64,000 bases of DNA from contig NZ_CP017074.1 of NCBI RefSeq assembly GCF_001717465.1, positions 2,880,873 to 2,944,872 of the forward strand, written 5' to 3'. The notes beneath the pieces were generated by a model. That model was not told the origin of the DNA. It worked only from the letters and a program-made list of their open reading frames with translations, and did not search any database. Positions 52,264 through 63,760 of the stretch are shown here, one piece after another; position 1 is the first letter of the stretch; the number at the start of each line of letters is the position of its first letter. The position numbers and the translations under genes are program-made. The stretch is from Luteimonas sp. JM171. Its GTDB lineage: Bacteria; Pseudomonadota; Gammaproteobacteria; Xanthomonadales; Xanthomonadaceae.

Positions 52264-53946
52264 TCAGGGTTCTGTTTCGGCTTCGGCCAGCGCGCCGAGC
52301 TCACGTTCCAGCTGCGACAGGAGGCCGTGCACGCGCTTGAGGCGGGCCTGGCCGGGCGCGGCGCCGCCCATCAGCTCCGCCAGCCGGCGCAGCCGCGCGG
52401 CCTGCTCGCGGATTTCCAGCACCGCGGCCGGGTCCCTCGCCAGCCGGGCACGGGCCCCGGCACCGGCGTCCGCTCCCGCGCGCTCGAACACCAGGCGCAG
52501 GCGCTGCGCCAGCTCGATGTCGCGCCGGGTCCACGGGCGGGCCCCGCCTTGCACCTGCTCCTGCCACTCGGCGAAGCTGGTGCGCGGCCCCACGCGATCG
52601 CCGGAAGGGTTGATCTGGAACGGCTGGTCGGGCCGGCCGGCCCAGCGCACGGTCAGGCGCTCTTCGCGCCGGAACAGCAGCATCCAGCCGCCCACCCCGC
52701 GGCCGAGCGGAACGGCAAGCAGGCCGCAAGCCTCGGCGTGGGGCGTGGGCGACCAGTCGTCGCTGCGGTGGGTGTGAGAGACGCCGGAGCGGCCCCGGGT
52801 GCGGACCCAGCGCAGGGCGGCGTCGATGCCGCCGCTGTCGGGGACGCTGCCGTGGGCATGGGTGGAACCTTCCACATGCACCACGATGCCAGCGGCGGGC
52901 ACCGCGGCCAGCGCCTGGGGCAGCGCGCGGCCAAGCGCGCGGATGGGATCGGAAGCGCGGTGCAGCCTTGATTCCAGCGTGTCGCGCTGGGCGCGCATGG
53001 CCTCCTCGCGCTCCACGGCCTCGCGCAGGGCGGAGGCGTCCAGGATCATCGAGGCGTGGCGCCCCAGCAGGTCGAGCGTTTGCCGGGTGCGGGCCGACAC
53101 CGGACGCGGCTCATGGTGGTGGCAGGCCACCAGGCCCCACAGCCGGCCATCCACCACCAGCGAGATCGACATGGAGGCGGCGACGCCCATGTTGAGCAGG
53201 TATTCCAGGTGCACCGGCGACACCGTGCGCAGCACGTCGAAGCTCATGTCGAGCGGCTCGGCCAGGTCCGGATGCTGGTGCACGGGGACCGGCACGTGGC
53301 TGGCGTCGGCAATCGCACGCACGCGGTTGCGCAGGTACAGCGCGCGCGCCTGCGGCGGGATGTCGGAGGCCGGATAGCGCAGGCCGAAGTACGAAGGCAG
53401 ATCGCCGTCGAGCGCTTCGGCCACCACTTCACCGGTGTCGTCGTGCAGGAAGCGGTAGACCATGACCCGCGAATAGCCGGAGACGGCCTGCACCTGGGCG
53501 GCCAGCGACTGGAGCAGGCTCTCGCGCGGACTGCTGTCGAGCGCCAGCGCGGCCTGGCTTTCATCCGGATCCTGTCCGTCTCCGCACGGCTCCAGCTCCA
53601 CGTGCACCAGCTCGCAGGCGGAGTGGGCGCTCACGTGGTGCAGCGCGCCGAGCGCGCCGATGTTGACCATGCCGGCCAGGCGCGACGGGCCCGGCTCGGC
53701 GTTGGCCAGTGATTCGGAGATCAGGCGCAGGACCACGGGATCGAGGAACTTCTGGATCGGCTGGCCCAGCACTTCGTCGATGCCCGCGGTCTCGAACAGG
53801 CTGGCTGCGTTGGCCGAGGCGGCCATGATCATCTTGCTGCCCCGCTGGTAGACCAGCAGCACGCCCGGGGGCTGGATGCCGCCGATGATGTGGATCGGCT
53901 CGGTGGCGCAGGTTTCCAGCGCGCGACGGTAGGCGTCTTTGTTCAT
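52264..53946 (-). CDS. bphP: Bacteriophytochrome photosensory core without kinase domain
   Basis: 560 residues: PAS (Cys at residue 13 in LETCATEPIHIIGGIQPPG, the biliverdin ligand), GAF (YPASDIPPQARALYLRN, VSPVHLEYLLNMGVAASMSIS) and PHY (GPRTSFAEWQEQV, the P-R-x-S-F tongue). After PHY there is only a ~60-residue coiled coil (EIREQAARLRRLAELMGGA ... RLKRVHGLLSQLERELGA) and no histidine kinase. It overlaps the heme oxygenase gene by four bases. A red/far-red sensor that signals through contact, possibly to the downstream diguanylate cyclase, is the likely reading; a truncated kinase is the alternative. Confidence 0.93.
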   Translation of the reverse strand: MNKDAYRRALETCATEPIHIIGGIQPPGVLLVYQRGSKMIMAASANAASLFETAGIDEVLGQPIQKFLDPVVLRLISESLANAEPGPSRLAGMVNIGALGALHHVSAHSACELVHVELEPCGDGQDPDESQAALALDSSPRESLLQSLAAQVQAVSGYSRVMVYRFLHDDTGEVVAEALDGDLPSYFGLRYPASDIPPQARALYLRNRVRAIADASHVPVPVHQHPDLAEPLDMSFDVLRTVSPVHLEYLLNMGVAASMSISLVVDGRLWGLVACHHHEPRPVSARTRQTLDLLGRHASMILDASALREAVEREEAMRAQRDTLESRLHRASDPIRALGRALPQALAAVPAAGIVVHVEGSTHAHGSVPDSGGIDAALRWVRTRGRSGVSHTHRSDDWSPTPHAEACGLLAVPLGRGVGGWMLLFRREERLTVRWAGRPDQPFQINPSGDRVGPRTSFAEWQEQVQGGARPWTRRDIELAQRLRLVFERAGADAGAGARARLARDPAAVLEIREQAARLRRLAELMGGAAPGQARLKRVHGLLSQLERELGALAEAETEP

Positions 53947-54521
53947 GCAGGGGCCTCCATGGCATCGAGTTGGTGTTCCACGAGCCCGAAGCCGCGGCGG
54001 GCGCCGCGCAGGGCGTCACTGGCGTCGGCTTCGGGAAGTGCGTCGAGCACCTGCCGGAAGCGCCCCCAGCGGCGGGGGTCGGCAAGCTGGGAATCGATGA
54101 AGCTGCGGGCGTCCGCAACGTGCGGATGCGCCGCCTGGAGGCGATCGAGATCGCGCGCCAGCAGCCGGGCGCCCATGGCGGAGCCTTCCATCACATAGCT
54201 GGCGCCCAGCCATTCGGCTGCGCTGATGGCGTCCGCGGGCAGCTCGAATGCGGTGGGCGTGGTGTCCAGGCGCCTGAGGTCTTCGCGCAGCTGCTGCGGA
54301 CGCTCGGGCGCGTGCCAGCAGGCCAGCGCCTGCCAGTCCGGCTGCCAGGCGCGATGCAACCACTGGGCAAGCGGCAGGATGGCCTGCAGGTAGCGGACGT
54401 AGACGGCGGGCGAATCAAGCCCCGCCGGGAAAGCGGCATCCACGTGATCGTGGGTGCCGCGGGTGGCGGCGCGCAGTTGCGATGTGAGTCCGGTCGCCGG
54501 GCGTGGGGCGGACGGTTCCAT
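53943..54521 (-). CDS. bphO: Heme oxygenase (biliverdin-forming, BphO type)
   Basis: 192 residues from the ATG at 54521 (GGGGAGG upstream); the frame extends to 54767 without family content. The heme-binding region SQLRAATRGTHDHVDAAFPAG has the proximal His, and AEWLGASYVMEGSAMGARLLARDL has the distal-helix Gly motif of heme oxygenases. It cleaves heme to biliverdin for the phytochrome encoded directly downstream (four-base overlap). Confidence 0.93.
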   Translation of the reverse strand: MEPSAPRPATGLTSQLRAATRGTHDHVDAAFPAGLDSPAVYVRYLQAILPLAQWLHRAWQPDWQALACWHAPERPQQLREDLRRLDTTPTAFELPADAISAAEWLGASYVMEGSAMGARLLARDLDRLQAAHPHVADARSFIDSQLADPRRWGRFRQVLDALPEADASDALRGARRGFGLVEHQLDAMEAPA

Positions 54522-54669
54522 TCCGTGCCTCCCCTTGGCGTGAATGCGAATCTCGAGCCGCCATATAATCACCCGGGCAGCTGCCGGTAAACCCCGAAAT
54601 CCGGTCCAGCCTGAACGGGACAGGCGCGGCAGCGGTGCGCGGCACGGACCCCAACGGCGGGCGCCGGGC

Positions 54670-55416
54670 TCAGCCCTGGCGCTGGCGGACTGCCTCGAAC
54701 AGCGCGATGCCGGTGGCAACGGAGACGTTGAGGCTCTCGAAATCGCCGGGCATCGGAATGCGCGCAAGGTGGTCGCAGTACTCGCGGGTGAGGCGGCGCA
54801 GGCCGTCGGCTTCGCCCCCCATCACCAGGGCGATGTTGCCGGTGAGGTCCAGGCTGTAGAGCGTGGCGTCGGCGTCGCCGGCCAGGCCGTGGATCCACAC
54901 GCCCTGCTTCTGCAGCTCGCGCAGGGTGCGGGCCAGGTTGGTGGCGCGCACCACGGGGATGATGTCGGCGGCGCCGGCGGAGGTCTTGCGCACGGTGGCG
55001 GTGACCTGCACCGCCTTGTCCTTGGGAATCACCACCGCGGTGGCGTTGGCGGCCGCGGCGCTGCGCAGGCATGCGCCGAGGTTGTGCGGATCCTGCACGC
55101 CATCGAGCACCAGCACCAGCGCCTGGCCGTTGGCAGCCTCCACCAGGTCGGCCAGGTCCTTTTCGTCCCAGGTCCTGGCCGCCACGTAGCGCGCGGCCAC
55201 GCCCTGGTGGCGCAGGCCGCCGGCCACGCCGTCCAGCGCCTGCTGGGTGACGCGGCGCACGTCGATGTCCTTGCGCCGCGCCTCGGTCTCGATCTCGGCC
55301 ACGCGCGGGTTCTTGGCGCCGGCTTCCACCAGCACCTCGCGCACGTTGTCGGCGTCGTGCTCCAGCGCGGCCGCCACGGCATTGATGCCGGCGATCCAGG
55401 GGGATTGCTTGCTCAT
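54670..55416 (-). CDS. rlmB: 23S rRNA (guanosine-2'-O-)-methyltransferase RlmB
   Basis: 248 residues of the SpoU/TrmH family. It has the substrate-binding N-domain (WIAGINAVAAALEH) and the knotted catalytic domain: LVLDGVQDPHNLGACLRSAAA (motif 1), VVIPKDKA, and LVMGGEADGLRRL ... ESLNVSVATGIALFEAVRQR (motifs 2 and 3). It methylates G2251 of 23S rRNA in E. coli. Its start overlaps the RNase R stop (TGATG), the standard rnr-rlmB operon. Confidence 0.96.
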   Translation of the reverse strand: MSKQSPWIAGINAVAAALEHDADNVREVLVEAGAKNPRVAEIETEARRKDIDVRRVTQQALDGVAGGLRHQGVAARYVAARTWDEKDLADLVEAANGQALVLVLDGVQDPHNLGACLRSAAAANATAVVIPKDKAVQVTATVRKTSAGAADIIPVVRATNLARTLRELQKQGVWIHGLAGDADATLYSLDLTGNIALVMGGEADGLRRLTREYCDHLARIPMPGDFESLNVSVATGIALFEAVRQRQG

Positions 55417-57872
55417 CAGTACGGCTTCTTCTGGCGCTTTGCGGGCTTGCCGCGTTCGGTCAGGTCCTTCGGGGGCCTGGGAGCCTTCTGGCCCTGCGGC
55501 TGGCCCTCTTCCACGATGGCGAAATCGATCTTGCGTTCCTCGAGGCTGGCCTTGAGCACCCGCACGCGGGCGCGGTCGCCCAGGCGGTACTCGCGGCCGC
55601 GCCGGTCGCCGGTGAGGGTGCGCCGGACGGGATCGAAGCGATAGAAATCGTGCGGCAGCTGGGTCACGTGCACCAGGCCGTTGACCTTCGACTCATCCAG
55701 CTCCACGAACAGGCCGAAGCTGGTGACGCCGCTGATCACGCCGTCGAACTCGCGGCCCACGTGCTCCTCCATCCACGCCGCGCGGTAGCGGTCGTCCACC
55801 TCGCGCGAGGCCTCGTCGGCGCGCCGGGCCTTCTCTGAACTCTGCAGGGCCAGGCCCATCATCTCGCGGTTGGTGTACTTGAAGCTGTGCGCCTTCTTGC
55901 CCGCCAGCGCGTGCTTGATGGCGCGGTGCACCAGCAGGTCCGGGTAGCGGCGGATGGGCGAGGTGAAGTGCGCGTACGCCTCCAGCGCCAGGCCGAAGTG
56001 GCCGATGTTGTCCACCGAATACACCGCCAGGCTCTGGCTGCGCAGGAGCACCGATTCGATCAGCGGCCCTTCCGGGCGCTCGCGCACGCGGTTGAGCAGG
56101 TTGGCGAAGTCCTTGGGACGCACCCGCCCCCAGGCCGGCATCCGCAGCTGGAACTCCTTGAGGAACTCCAGCAGGTCCAGGTACTTGGATTCGGGCGGCT
56201 TGTCGTGGATGCGGTACGGCGCCGGGATGTCGGTCTCCAGCAGGAACCTCGCCGCCTCCACGTTGGCCGCGATCATGCATTCCTCGATCAGCTTGTGGGC
56301 GTCGTTGCGCTGGAGCATGCCGGCGCGCACCACCTCGCCGCGGTTGTCGAGTTCGAAGCGCACTTCGGAGGTCTCGAACTCAATCGCCCCGCGCCGCGCC
56401 CGCGCGCGCGCCAGCGCCTTGTACAGGCGGTGCAGGTCGCGGATCTGCGGCATCAGCTTGCCGATCTCCTTCTGCGCCTGCGGGTCGTCTTCGCCGATCG
56501 CGTCCCACACCTGGGTGTAGGTAAGGCGCGCATGCGAGTGCATCACCGCTTCGTAGAACTCCGACTCGTGCACGGTGCCGTCGCGGCCCACGCGCATGTC
56601 GCACACGAAGCACAGCCGGTCGACCCTGGGCTTGAGCGAGCAGATGCCGTTGGAGAGCGTCTCGGGCAGCATCGGGATCACGAAGCCGGGGAAATACACG
56701 CTGGTGGCGCGCAGCTGGGCCTCGTCGTCCAGCGGCTGCTCCGGGCGCACGTAATGCGAGACGTCGGCGATGGCGACCACCAGGCGGAAGCCGTCGCGGT
56801 CGGCCTCGCAGTACACCGCGTCGTCGAAGTCCTTGGCATCTTCGCCGTCGATGGTGACCAGCGGGAGCTTGCGCAGGTCGCGGCGGCCGCGGATCTCCGC
56901 GTCGCCGACATCAACCGGGATGGCGGCAGCCTCGTCCAGCACCTGCTGCGGGAATTCGTACGGCAGGCCGTGGCCGTGGATGGCGGCCTCGACCACCAGC
57001 GACGGCTTGAGCACGTCGCCCAGCACCGAGAGCACGCGTCCGATCGGCGGGCGGTGGGTATCGGGCGGGTGCACGATCTCGCACACCACCAGCTGGCCGT
57101 GCTTCGCGTCCTCGGTGGCGTCGTGCGGGATCTGGACGTTGCGCAGGATCCGCTTGTCGTCGGGCACCACGAAGCTGATGCCCGCTTCCACGTTGAAGCG
57201 GCCCAGCAGCCGGGTGGCCCGGCGCTCGAGCACCTCGACGATCACGCCCTCGCGGCGCCCGCGCGAATCGACCCCGGAGACGCTGGCCATGACCCGGTCG
57301 CCGTGCATGGCCTTGCGCATTTCATACGGCGGCAGGAACAGGTCGTCGCCGGCGCCGCTGTCCGGGCGCAGGAAGCCGAAGCCGTCGGGGTTGGCGATGA
57401 CGGTGCCCGAGATCAGCTCCACCTCGCCCGCCGGCACGTGGCCGCCACGCCGGTTGCGCAGCAGCTGGCCGTCGCGGACCATGGCCGCCAGGCGCTTTTC
57501 CAGCGCATCGAAGCGGTCGGGCTCGGTCAGCCCGAGCATCGCGGCGATCTCTTCCGACTTCTGCGGCCCTTCGGCCTCGGTCAGGGTGGCCAGGATCGCT
57601 TCGCGGCTGGGGATCGGGTTTTCGTAGCGGCCGGCCTCGCGTTCCGCGTAGGGGTCCTGGATCCGCCCCTTGGCATCGCGCCGCGGTTTGCCAACGTCTT
57701 TCATCGGCTTGCCGTCTCGCGGCGGTGCACTGGCCACGTCGGGCATCCAGGGCGGAAGCTTCCGGCCGCCGGCGCCCTTGTTGCGCTGTCCCTTGCCGCG
57801 GGTGGGTTCACCGCCGTTGCCGTGATCTTTTGAAGTGCGCGATCGGCCGCGCTTGCCGGGTGGTTTTGCCAT
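55416..57872 (-). CDS. rnr: Ribonuclease R
   Basis: 818 residues from the ATG at 57872 (MAKPPGKRGRS); the open frame runs to 58013 but overlaps tRNA-Leu there. It has a basic N-terminus, cold-shock domains (GTVIANPDGFGFLRPD), the RNB catalytic domain (VTIDGEDAKDFDDAVYC with the metal Asp residues, VADVSHYVRPEQPLDDEA) and a C-terminal S1 domain (FDGVISGVTSFGLFVEL). RNase R degrades structured RNA 3' to 5'. Together with rlmB it forms an operon. Confidence 0.97.
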   Translation of the reverse strand: MAKPPGKRGRSRTSKDHGNGGEPTRGKGQRNKGAGGRKLPPWMPDVASAPPRDGKPMKDVGKPRRDAKGRIQDPYAEREAGRYENPIPSREAILATLTEAEGPQKSEEIAAMLGLTEPDRFDALEKRLAAMVRDGQLLRNRRGGHVPAGEVELISGTVIANPDGFGFLRPDSGAGDDLFLPPYEMRKAMHGDRVMASVSGVDSRGRREGVIVEVLERRATRLLGRFNVEAGISFVVPDDKRILRNVQIPHDATEDAKHGQLVVCEIVHPPDTHRPPIGRVLSVLGDVLKPSLVVEAAIHGHGLPYEFPQQVLDEAAAIPVDVGDAEIRGRRDLRKLPLVTIDGEDAKDFDDAVYCEADRDGFRLVVAIADVSHYVRPEQPLDDEAQLRATSVYFPGFVIPMLPETLSNGICSLKPRVDRLCFVCDMRVGRDGTVHESEFYEAVMHSHARLTYTQVWDAIGEDDPQAQKEIGKLMPQIRDLHRLYKALARARARRGAIEFETSEVRFELDNRGEVVRAGMLQRNDAHKLIEECMIAANVEAARFLLETDIPAPYRIHDKPPESKYLDLLEFLKEFQLRMPAWGRVRPKDFANLLNRVRERPEGPLIESVLLRSQSLAVYSVDNIGHFGLALEAYAHFTSPIRRYPDLLVHRAIKHALAGKKAHSFKYTNREMMGLALQSSEKARRADEASREVDDRYRAAWMEEHVGREFDGVISGVTSFGLFVELDESKVNGLVHVTQLPHDFYRFDPVRRTLTGDRRGREYRLGDRARVRVLKASLEERKIDFAIVEEGQPQGQKAPRPPKDLTERGKPAKRQKKPY

Positions 57873-57985
57873 CGGGCGGATGTTACACGGCGCACCGTGC
57901 AGCCGGGCGTGAGCGGAACGGACGGCGGCAGTCCCCCAGCCGTTGACTTCGCCGGCCGAGGTCAGCAAAATACACGGCTTGACCC

Positions 57986-58072
57986 GCCCAGGTGGCGGAA
58001 TTGGTAGACGCACTAGCTTCAGGTGCTAGCGGGGGCAACCCTGTGGAGGTTCGAGTCCTCTCCTGGGCACCA
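57986..58072 (+). tRNA. tRNA-Leu (CAG)
   Basis: 87 bases from GCCCAGG to CCTGGGCACCA, including an encoded CCA. The D-arm is GGCGGAATTGGTAGACGC, the anticodon arm CTAGC-TTCAGGT-GCTAG (anticodon CAG, reads CUG), the class II variable arm GGGGGCAACCCT, and the T-arm GGAGGTTCGAGTCCTC. All stems pair. Confidence 0.97.
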
Positions 58073-58091
58073 ATCGGGTCAACAGACATCA

Positions 58092-58115
58092 AACCCCGCG
58101 CAAGCGGGGTTTTTT
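58092..58115 (+). terminator. Terminator of tRNA-Leu
   Basis: AACCCCGC-GCAA-GCGGGGTT followed by a T-run, 20 bases after the tRNA. Confidence 0.9.
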
Positions 58116-58120
58116 GTTGC

Positions 58121-59047
58121 CTACTGCAGCAGCTCCATCAACTGGGAGATCCGGTACGGCTTGGGGAGGAAGACCGCGTCCTCCGGCAACGGCGGGAGCT
58201 GCGCGCGCGACAGACCGGAGACCAGGATCACCCGGGTGGACGGCCCCGACGCCAGCGCGCGCTCGGCGATGTCAATGCCCGACACGCCTTCGGGCATGCT
58301 GATGTCGCTGACCAGCACGTCGGGCGCCCCGCCATCCTGCAGCGCCTTGGCGCCGCTGGCCATCCGGGTCACCTCGTAGCCCATGTCCTCGAGCGCATCG
58401 CCCACCAGCATCAGCAGCGGCGCCTCGTCCTCCACCAGCATTCGGCCACGTCCACCTTCACGTAGTCGCGCGCCTGGCTGCCGGGCACGAACGGATTGGC
58501 GGCGTGTTCCATCCCGGTGCGGATGACGATGTGCCCGCCCTGCGGCATTGCATCGCAGCTGTTGGCCACCAGGTTGAGCACCGCGGCTTCCAGCTGCGCC
58601 ACGTCCACGGACACCTGGGACAGGCCGGGTGAGCAGCGAAGCCCGCTCGGCGGCGGCCATGGCGGTATCGACCAGGTCGCCGGTGCGCTGGTCGCCCGCG
58701 TGGCGGGCACCGATCAGCTCCAGGCTGTTGACCATGATGGTGTTGAGATTGTTGAAATCGTGGGCCAGGCCGAGGGTGAGCTTGCCGATGGACTCCATCT
58801 TCTGCGCTTCCAGCAGCGCCTTGCGCGCCTGCTCAAGCTCCTGCTCGGCCTCGTAGCGCTCGCTGATGTCGCGCGTGACCTTGGCGTAGCCCACCAGCTC
58901 GCCATCCTCCAGCACCGGATCGATCACCACGCTGGCGCGGAAGCGGCTGCCGTCCTTGCGCACCCGCCAGCCCACGGCCTCGAAGCGGCCTTCGGCCCTG
59001 GCCACCCGCCCGACGGTACCCCGGGCGGGCGCGAGGGTCGCGTGCAT
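58121..59047 (-). pseudogene. Decayed hybrid sensor histidine kinase
   Basis: Three parts of one protein are visible: PAS C-terminal part (GWRVRKDGSRFRASVVIDPVLEDGELVGYAKVTRDISER), HisKA (GKLTLGLAHDFNNL, phosphoacceptor His), and a receiver (VLVSDISMPEGVSGIDIAERALASGP). Between them the HATPase is mostly gone: only VDVAQLEAAVLNLVANSCDAMPQGG survives, in a different frame, and its G boxes are missing. At least two frameshifts and internal deletions have occurred, and the N-terminal sensor is also cut. It lies next to tRNA-Leu. Confidence 0.88.
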
Positions 59048-59219
59048 GGCCCCCGGTTTGCAACCCCCGGCGAGCCGCCGTGAACGGTTCAGGAGCCCGT
59101 GGTTGCGCGGTCAAGCAGTCCAAGTCGGCTGACAGGAAGCAGGGATCCGAGCACCAGCGCGACGAGCGCAAGGGTCGCGACGGCAACCGCTGACCGCAGG
59201 ACGCGGAGGGCACGATCCG

Positions 59220-59990
59220 CTAGAGCCCGGCCAGCTCGCGCAGGCGTGGCGGATCGCGCAGTTCTATATGGTGGGGGTGCTCGAAATAGAGCACCCCTTC
59301 CTGTTTCAGGCGGCTGAAGGTGCGGCTGACGGTCTCGATGGTCAGCCCCAGGTGGTCGCCGATGTCGGCCCGGGTCATGGGCAGGTCCGCGTGGTTCTCG
59401 CGGCCGCCGAGCGCATGCTGGCGCTCGCTCAGGTACAGCAGGAACGCCGACAGCCGCTCCACCGGCGTCATCCGCGCCAGCGCGGTGAGGTAGGACCCGG
59501 CCTTGTCCAGCTCCCCGCAGGCCTGCTTGAACAGATTGGCGTCGAAATCGGGATAACGCTCGCGCAGGCGCCGCACGCTGGGCAGGCTGAAGGAACACAG
59601 CACCGATTCGGTCACCGCCTCCACGCTGTGGCGGTGGTGGGAGGCGGCGCTGAAGCCGATGAAGTCGCCGGGCAGCAGGAAACCCGCCACGTGGCGCCGG
59701 CCATCGGGCAACAGCCGGACCTGGCGCGCCATGCCGCTCACCAGCGTGTGCACCTCGGTGCGCGCATCGCCCTCGCGCATCAGGGCGGTGCCGGGCGAAA
59801 GCCGGATCTTGCCGCCCAGCTGTTCCAGCTCGTGGAGCTCCCGGGAGGGGATGGCCGAACACGCCGCGATGTCGCGGACCTCGCAGCCCGCGCAGCTCCC
59901 GTACACCCGCTGGCGCTGGGCGCAGTCGGCCGGCCGGCTGAAGGCGATCCCTCCGCTGGTGGCTCCTCCGGTTGGCCGGGCTGATGACAT
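59220..59990 (-). CDS. Crp/Fnr-family regulator
   Basis: 256 residues from the ATG at 59990 (GGAGG nine bases upstream). It has a cyclic-nucleotide-binding-like beta barrel (LSPGTALMREGDARTEVHTLVSGMARQVRLLPDGRRHVAGFLLPGDFIG), the long dimer helix, and HTH MTRADIGDHLGLTIETVSRTFSRLKQEG with the FNR-like E-T-V-S-R. The N-terminus is Cys-rich (DCAQRQRVYGSCAGCEVRDIAAC), as in FNR-type iron-sulphur sensors, but the spacing C-x2-C-x7-C differs from FNR (C-x2-C-x5-C). It is probably an oxygen- or NO-responsive regulator. Divergent from parC. Confidence 0.9.
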   Translation of the reverse strand: MSSARPTGGATSGGIAFSRPADCAQRQRVYGSCAGCEVRDIAACSAIPSRELHELEQLGGKIRLSPGTALMREGDARTEVHTLVSGMARQVRLLPDGRRHVAGFLLPGDFIGFSAASHHRHSVEAVTESVLCSFSLPSVRRLRERYPDFDANLFKQACGELDKAGSYLTALARMTPVERLSAFLLYLSERQHALGGRENHADLPMTRADIGDHLGLTIETVSRTFSRLKQEGVLYFEHPHHIELRDPPRLRELAGL

Positions 59991-60108
59991 GGGCAAGTGC
60001 CTCCAATGGCAACGGCCCATGATACAGGGCGCCGGGGCCCCGGCCCGCGATTTCGCGCGTTTCGCCCCCTCCTACTAGAATTCACATCCCTTTCCCCCCG
60101 CAGTCCCG

Positions 60109-62351
<2,243 letters not shown>

Positions 62352-62352
<1 letters not shown>

Positions 62353-63011
62353 TGGAACCCGGGTTCTGGCACGAGCGCTGGCAGCAGGGACGGATCGGAT
62401 TCCACCAGGACCGGCCGCTCCCGCTGCTGTGCAAGCACTGGCCGGCGCTGGGCCTCCCGGCCAACGCGCGCGTGTTCGTCCCCCTGTGCGGGAAGTCGCT
62501 GGACATGGCCTGGCTGGCCGATCGCGGCCACCGCATCCTGGGCGTCGAACTTTCCGAGCTGGCCGTACAGCAGTTCTTCGACGAACGCGGGCTTGCGCCC
62601 GAGGTCCGGGACACCCAGTACGGGCGCCACTACACCGCCGGCCCGTACGAACTGATCGCCGGCGACGCGTTCGAACTTGACGCCGACGTCCTGGCCGGCT
62701 GCAGCGCCGTCTACGACCGCGCCGCCCTCATCGCCCTGCCCCCGGACCTGCGCCAGCGCTACGCCCGGACCGCCTGGCGCCGCCTGCCGGCCGGATGCAC
62801 CGGCCTGCTCGTGACCCTGGAATATCCGCAGGAGCAAAAGGACGGCCCGCCCTTCTCAGTGCAGAAGCCCGAGGTCCGCAGTCTGCTTGAGCCGGAGTGG
62901 AGCGTCTCGGTCCTTGAACGCCGCGACATCCTGGCCGACGAAGACAGGTTCCGCGAAGCCGGCGTCACCGCCCTCCATACGACCGTTTACCAAGTGTCAC
63001 TCGCCAACTGA
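62352..63011 (+). CDS. tpm: Thiopurine S-methyltransferase
   Basis: 219 residues, the normal length. FWHERWQQGRIGFHQDRP, ARVFVPLCGKSLDMAWLADRGHRILGVELSELAVQQFF and VYDRAALIALPPDLRQRYA are TPMT signatures (SAM-binding and substrate pocket). In bacteria it methylates selenite/tellurite as well as thiopurines. The TAATG overlap with parC shows coupling. Confidence 0.95.
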
Positions 63012-63042
63012 GGCGCTCGCCGCGCACGCTCGCAGGCCCGCC

Positions 63043-63098
63043 CCCGCAATCCCGCAATCCCGTAATCCCGTAATCCCGTAATCCCGTAATCCCGTAAT
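63043..63098. repeat. 8-bp tandem repeat, seven units
   Basis: Seven head-to-tail copies of CCCGYAAT: two with C, then five with T at the fifth base. It lies in the tpm-bfr intergenic region, just before the large hairpin. The unit count is likely to vary between strains. Confidence 0.92.
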
Positions 63099-63115
63099 CG
63101 CCGCGAAACCAAGGG

Positions 63116-63224
63116 CCCGGCGGTTCCGGACCCCTTTGCGGGACTGTCCGCGCCATGGACGGCGCGGACAAGCTACATGGACGTATTCACGGCGTGTCCC
63201 GCAAAGGGGTCCGGGACCGCCGGG
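63116..63224. repeat. Large structured repeat element
   Basis: 29-base outer arms (63116-63144 and 63196-63224) pair with one mismatch; directly inside the left arm lies a second hairpin (63145-63170, TGTCCGCGCC-ATGGAC-GGCGCGGACA). The element has no coding content. It has the look of a dispersed REP-type or MITE-type repeat and may also act as a terminator for both convergent genes. Confidence 0.8.
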
Positions 63225-63274
63225 CCGCCCGCGAACCCAATCGCACGAAGCAGCCCGGGCCCCACGTGCCGGGA

Positions 63275-63760
63275 TCAGCCGTGCTCCGGATCCTTCCCCA
63301 TCCGCGACTGCGTGTAGTTCTCCTCGCCAATCATCTCGATCAGCCGCAGCTGCTTCTCCAGCCAATACATGTGGTCTTCTTCCGTATCCGCCTGCTGCTT
63401 CACCAGGATCTCGCGGGTGATGTAATCGCTGTGCTTCTCCGCCAGCGCAATGCCCTTGGCCAGGTTGTCACGCACCTTGTACTCAAGGTCCAGATCCTTG
63501 CGCAGCATCTCCTTGAGCGTCTTGCCCGGCTCGATCGGATCCGGGCGCATGTCCGGATCGCCCTCCAGGAATAGGATCCGGCGCAGGATCGCATCCGCGT
63601 GCTCCGTCTCCTCCTCCATCTCGTGGTTGATCCGCTCGTACAGCTCGTACAGGCCCAGGTCCTCATAGCGGCGCGAATGGATGAAGTACTGGTCGCGCGC
63701 GGCCAGCTCACCGCGGAGCAGGAAATTGAGGTAATCAATGACTTCTGCGTTTCCCTTCAT
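63275..63760 (-). CDS. bfr: Bacterioferritin
   Basis: 161 residues of the four-helix bacterioferritin fold. Di-iron ligands are in [22 protein letters not shown] (Glu), [21 protein letters not shown] (Glu and His) and [15 protein letters not shown] (Glu, His). Met at about residue 52, near the heme site, is in NHEMEEE. It stores iron as ferric mineral and detoxifies peroxide. It is convergent with tpm. Confidence 0.95.
   Translation of the reverse strand: MKGNAEVIDYLNFLLRGELAARDQYFIHSRRYEDLGLYELYERINHEMEEETEHADAILRRILFLEGDPDMRPDPIEPGKTLKEMLRKDLDLEYKVRDNLAKGIALAEKHSDYITREILVKQQADTEEDHMYWLEKQLRLIEMIGEENYTQSRMGKDPEHG

Noticed and set aside
51502..52971. 489-codon plus-strand frame
   Set aside because: Antisense to the diguanylate cyclase and phytochrome genes.
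55887..57833. 648-codon plus-strand frame
   Set aside because: Antisense to rnr.
57873..58013. N-terminal extension of RNase R
   Set aside because: Overlaps tRNA-Leu and has no family content.
59093..59219. 42-codon hydrophobic frame (VLRSAVAVATLALVALVLGSLLP) after the Crp/Fnr gene
   Set aside because: No acceptable start codon or ribosome site; may be a scrap of a membrane protein.
63043..63098. Possible CRISPR array
   Set aside because: Unit is 8 bp without spacers; no cas genes in the window.
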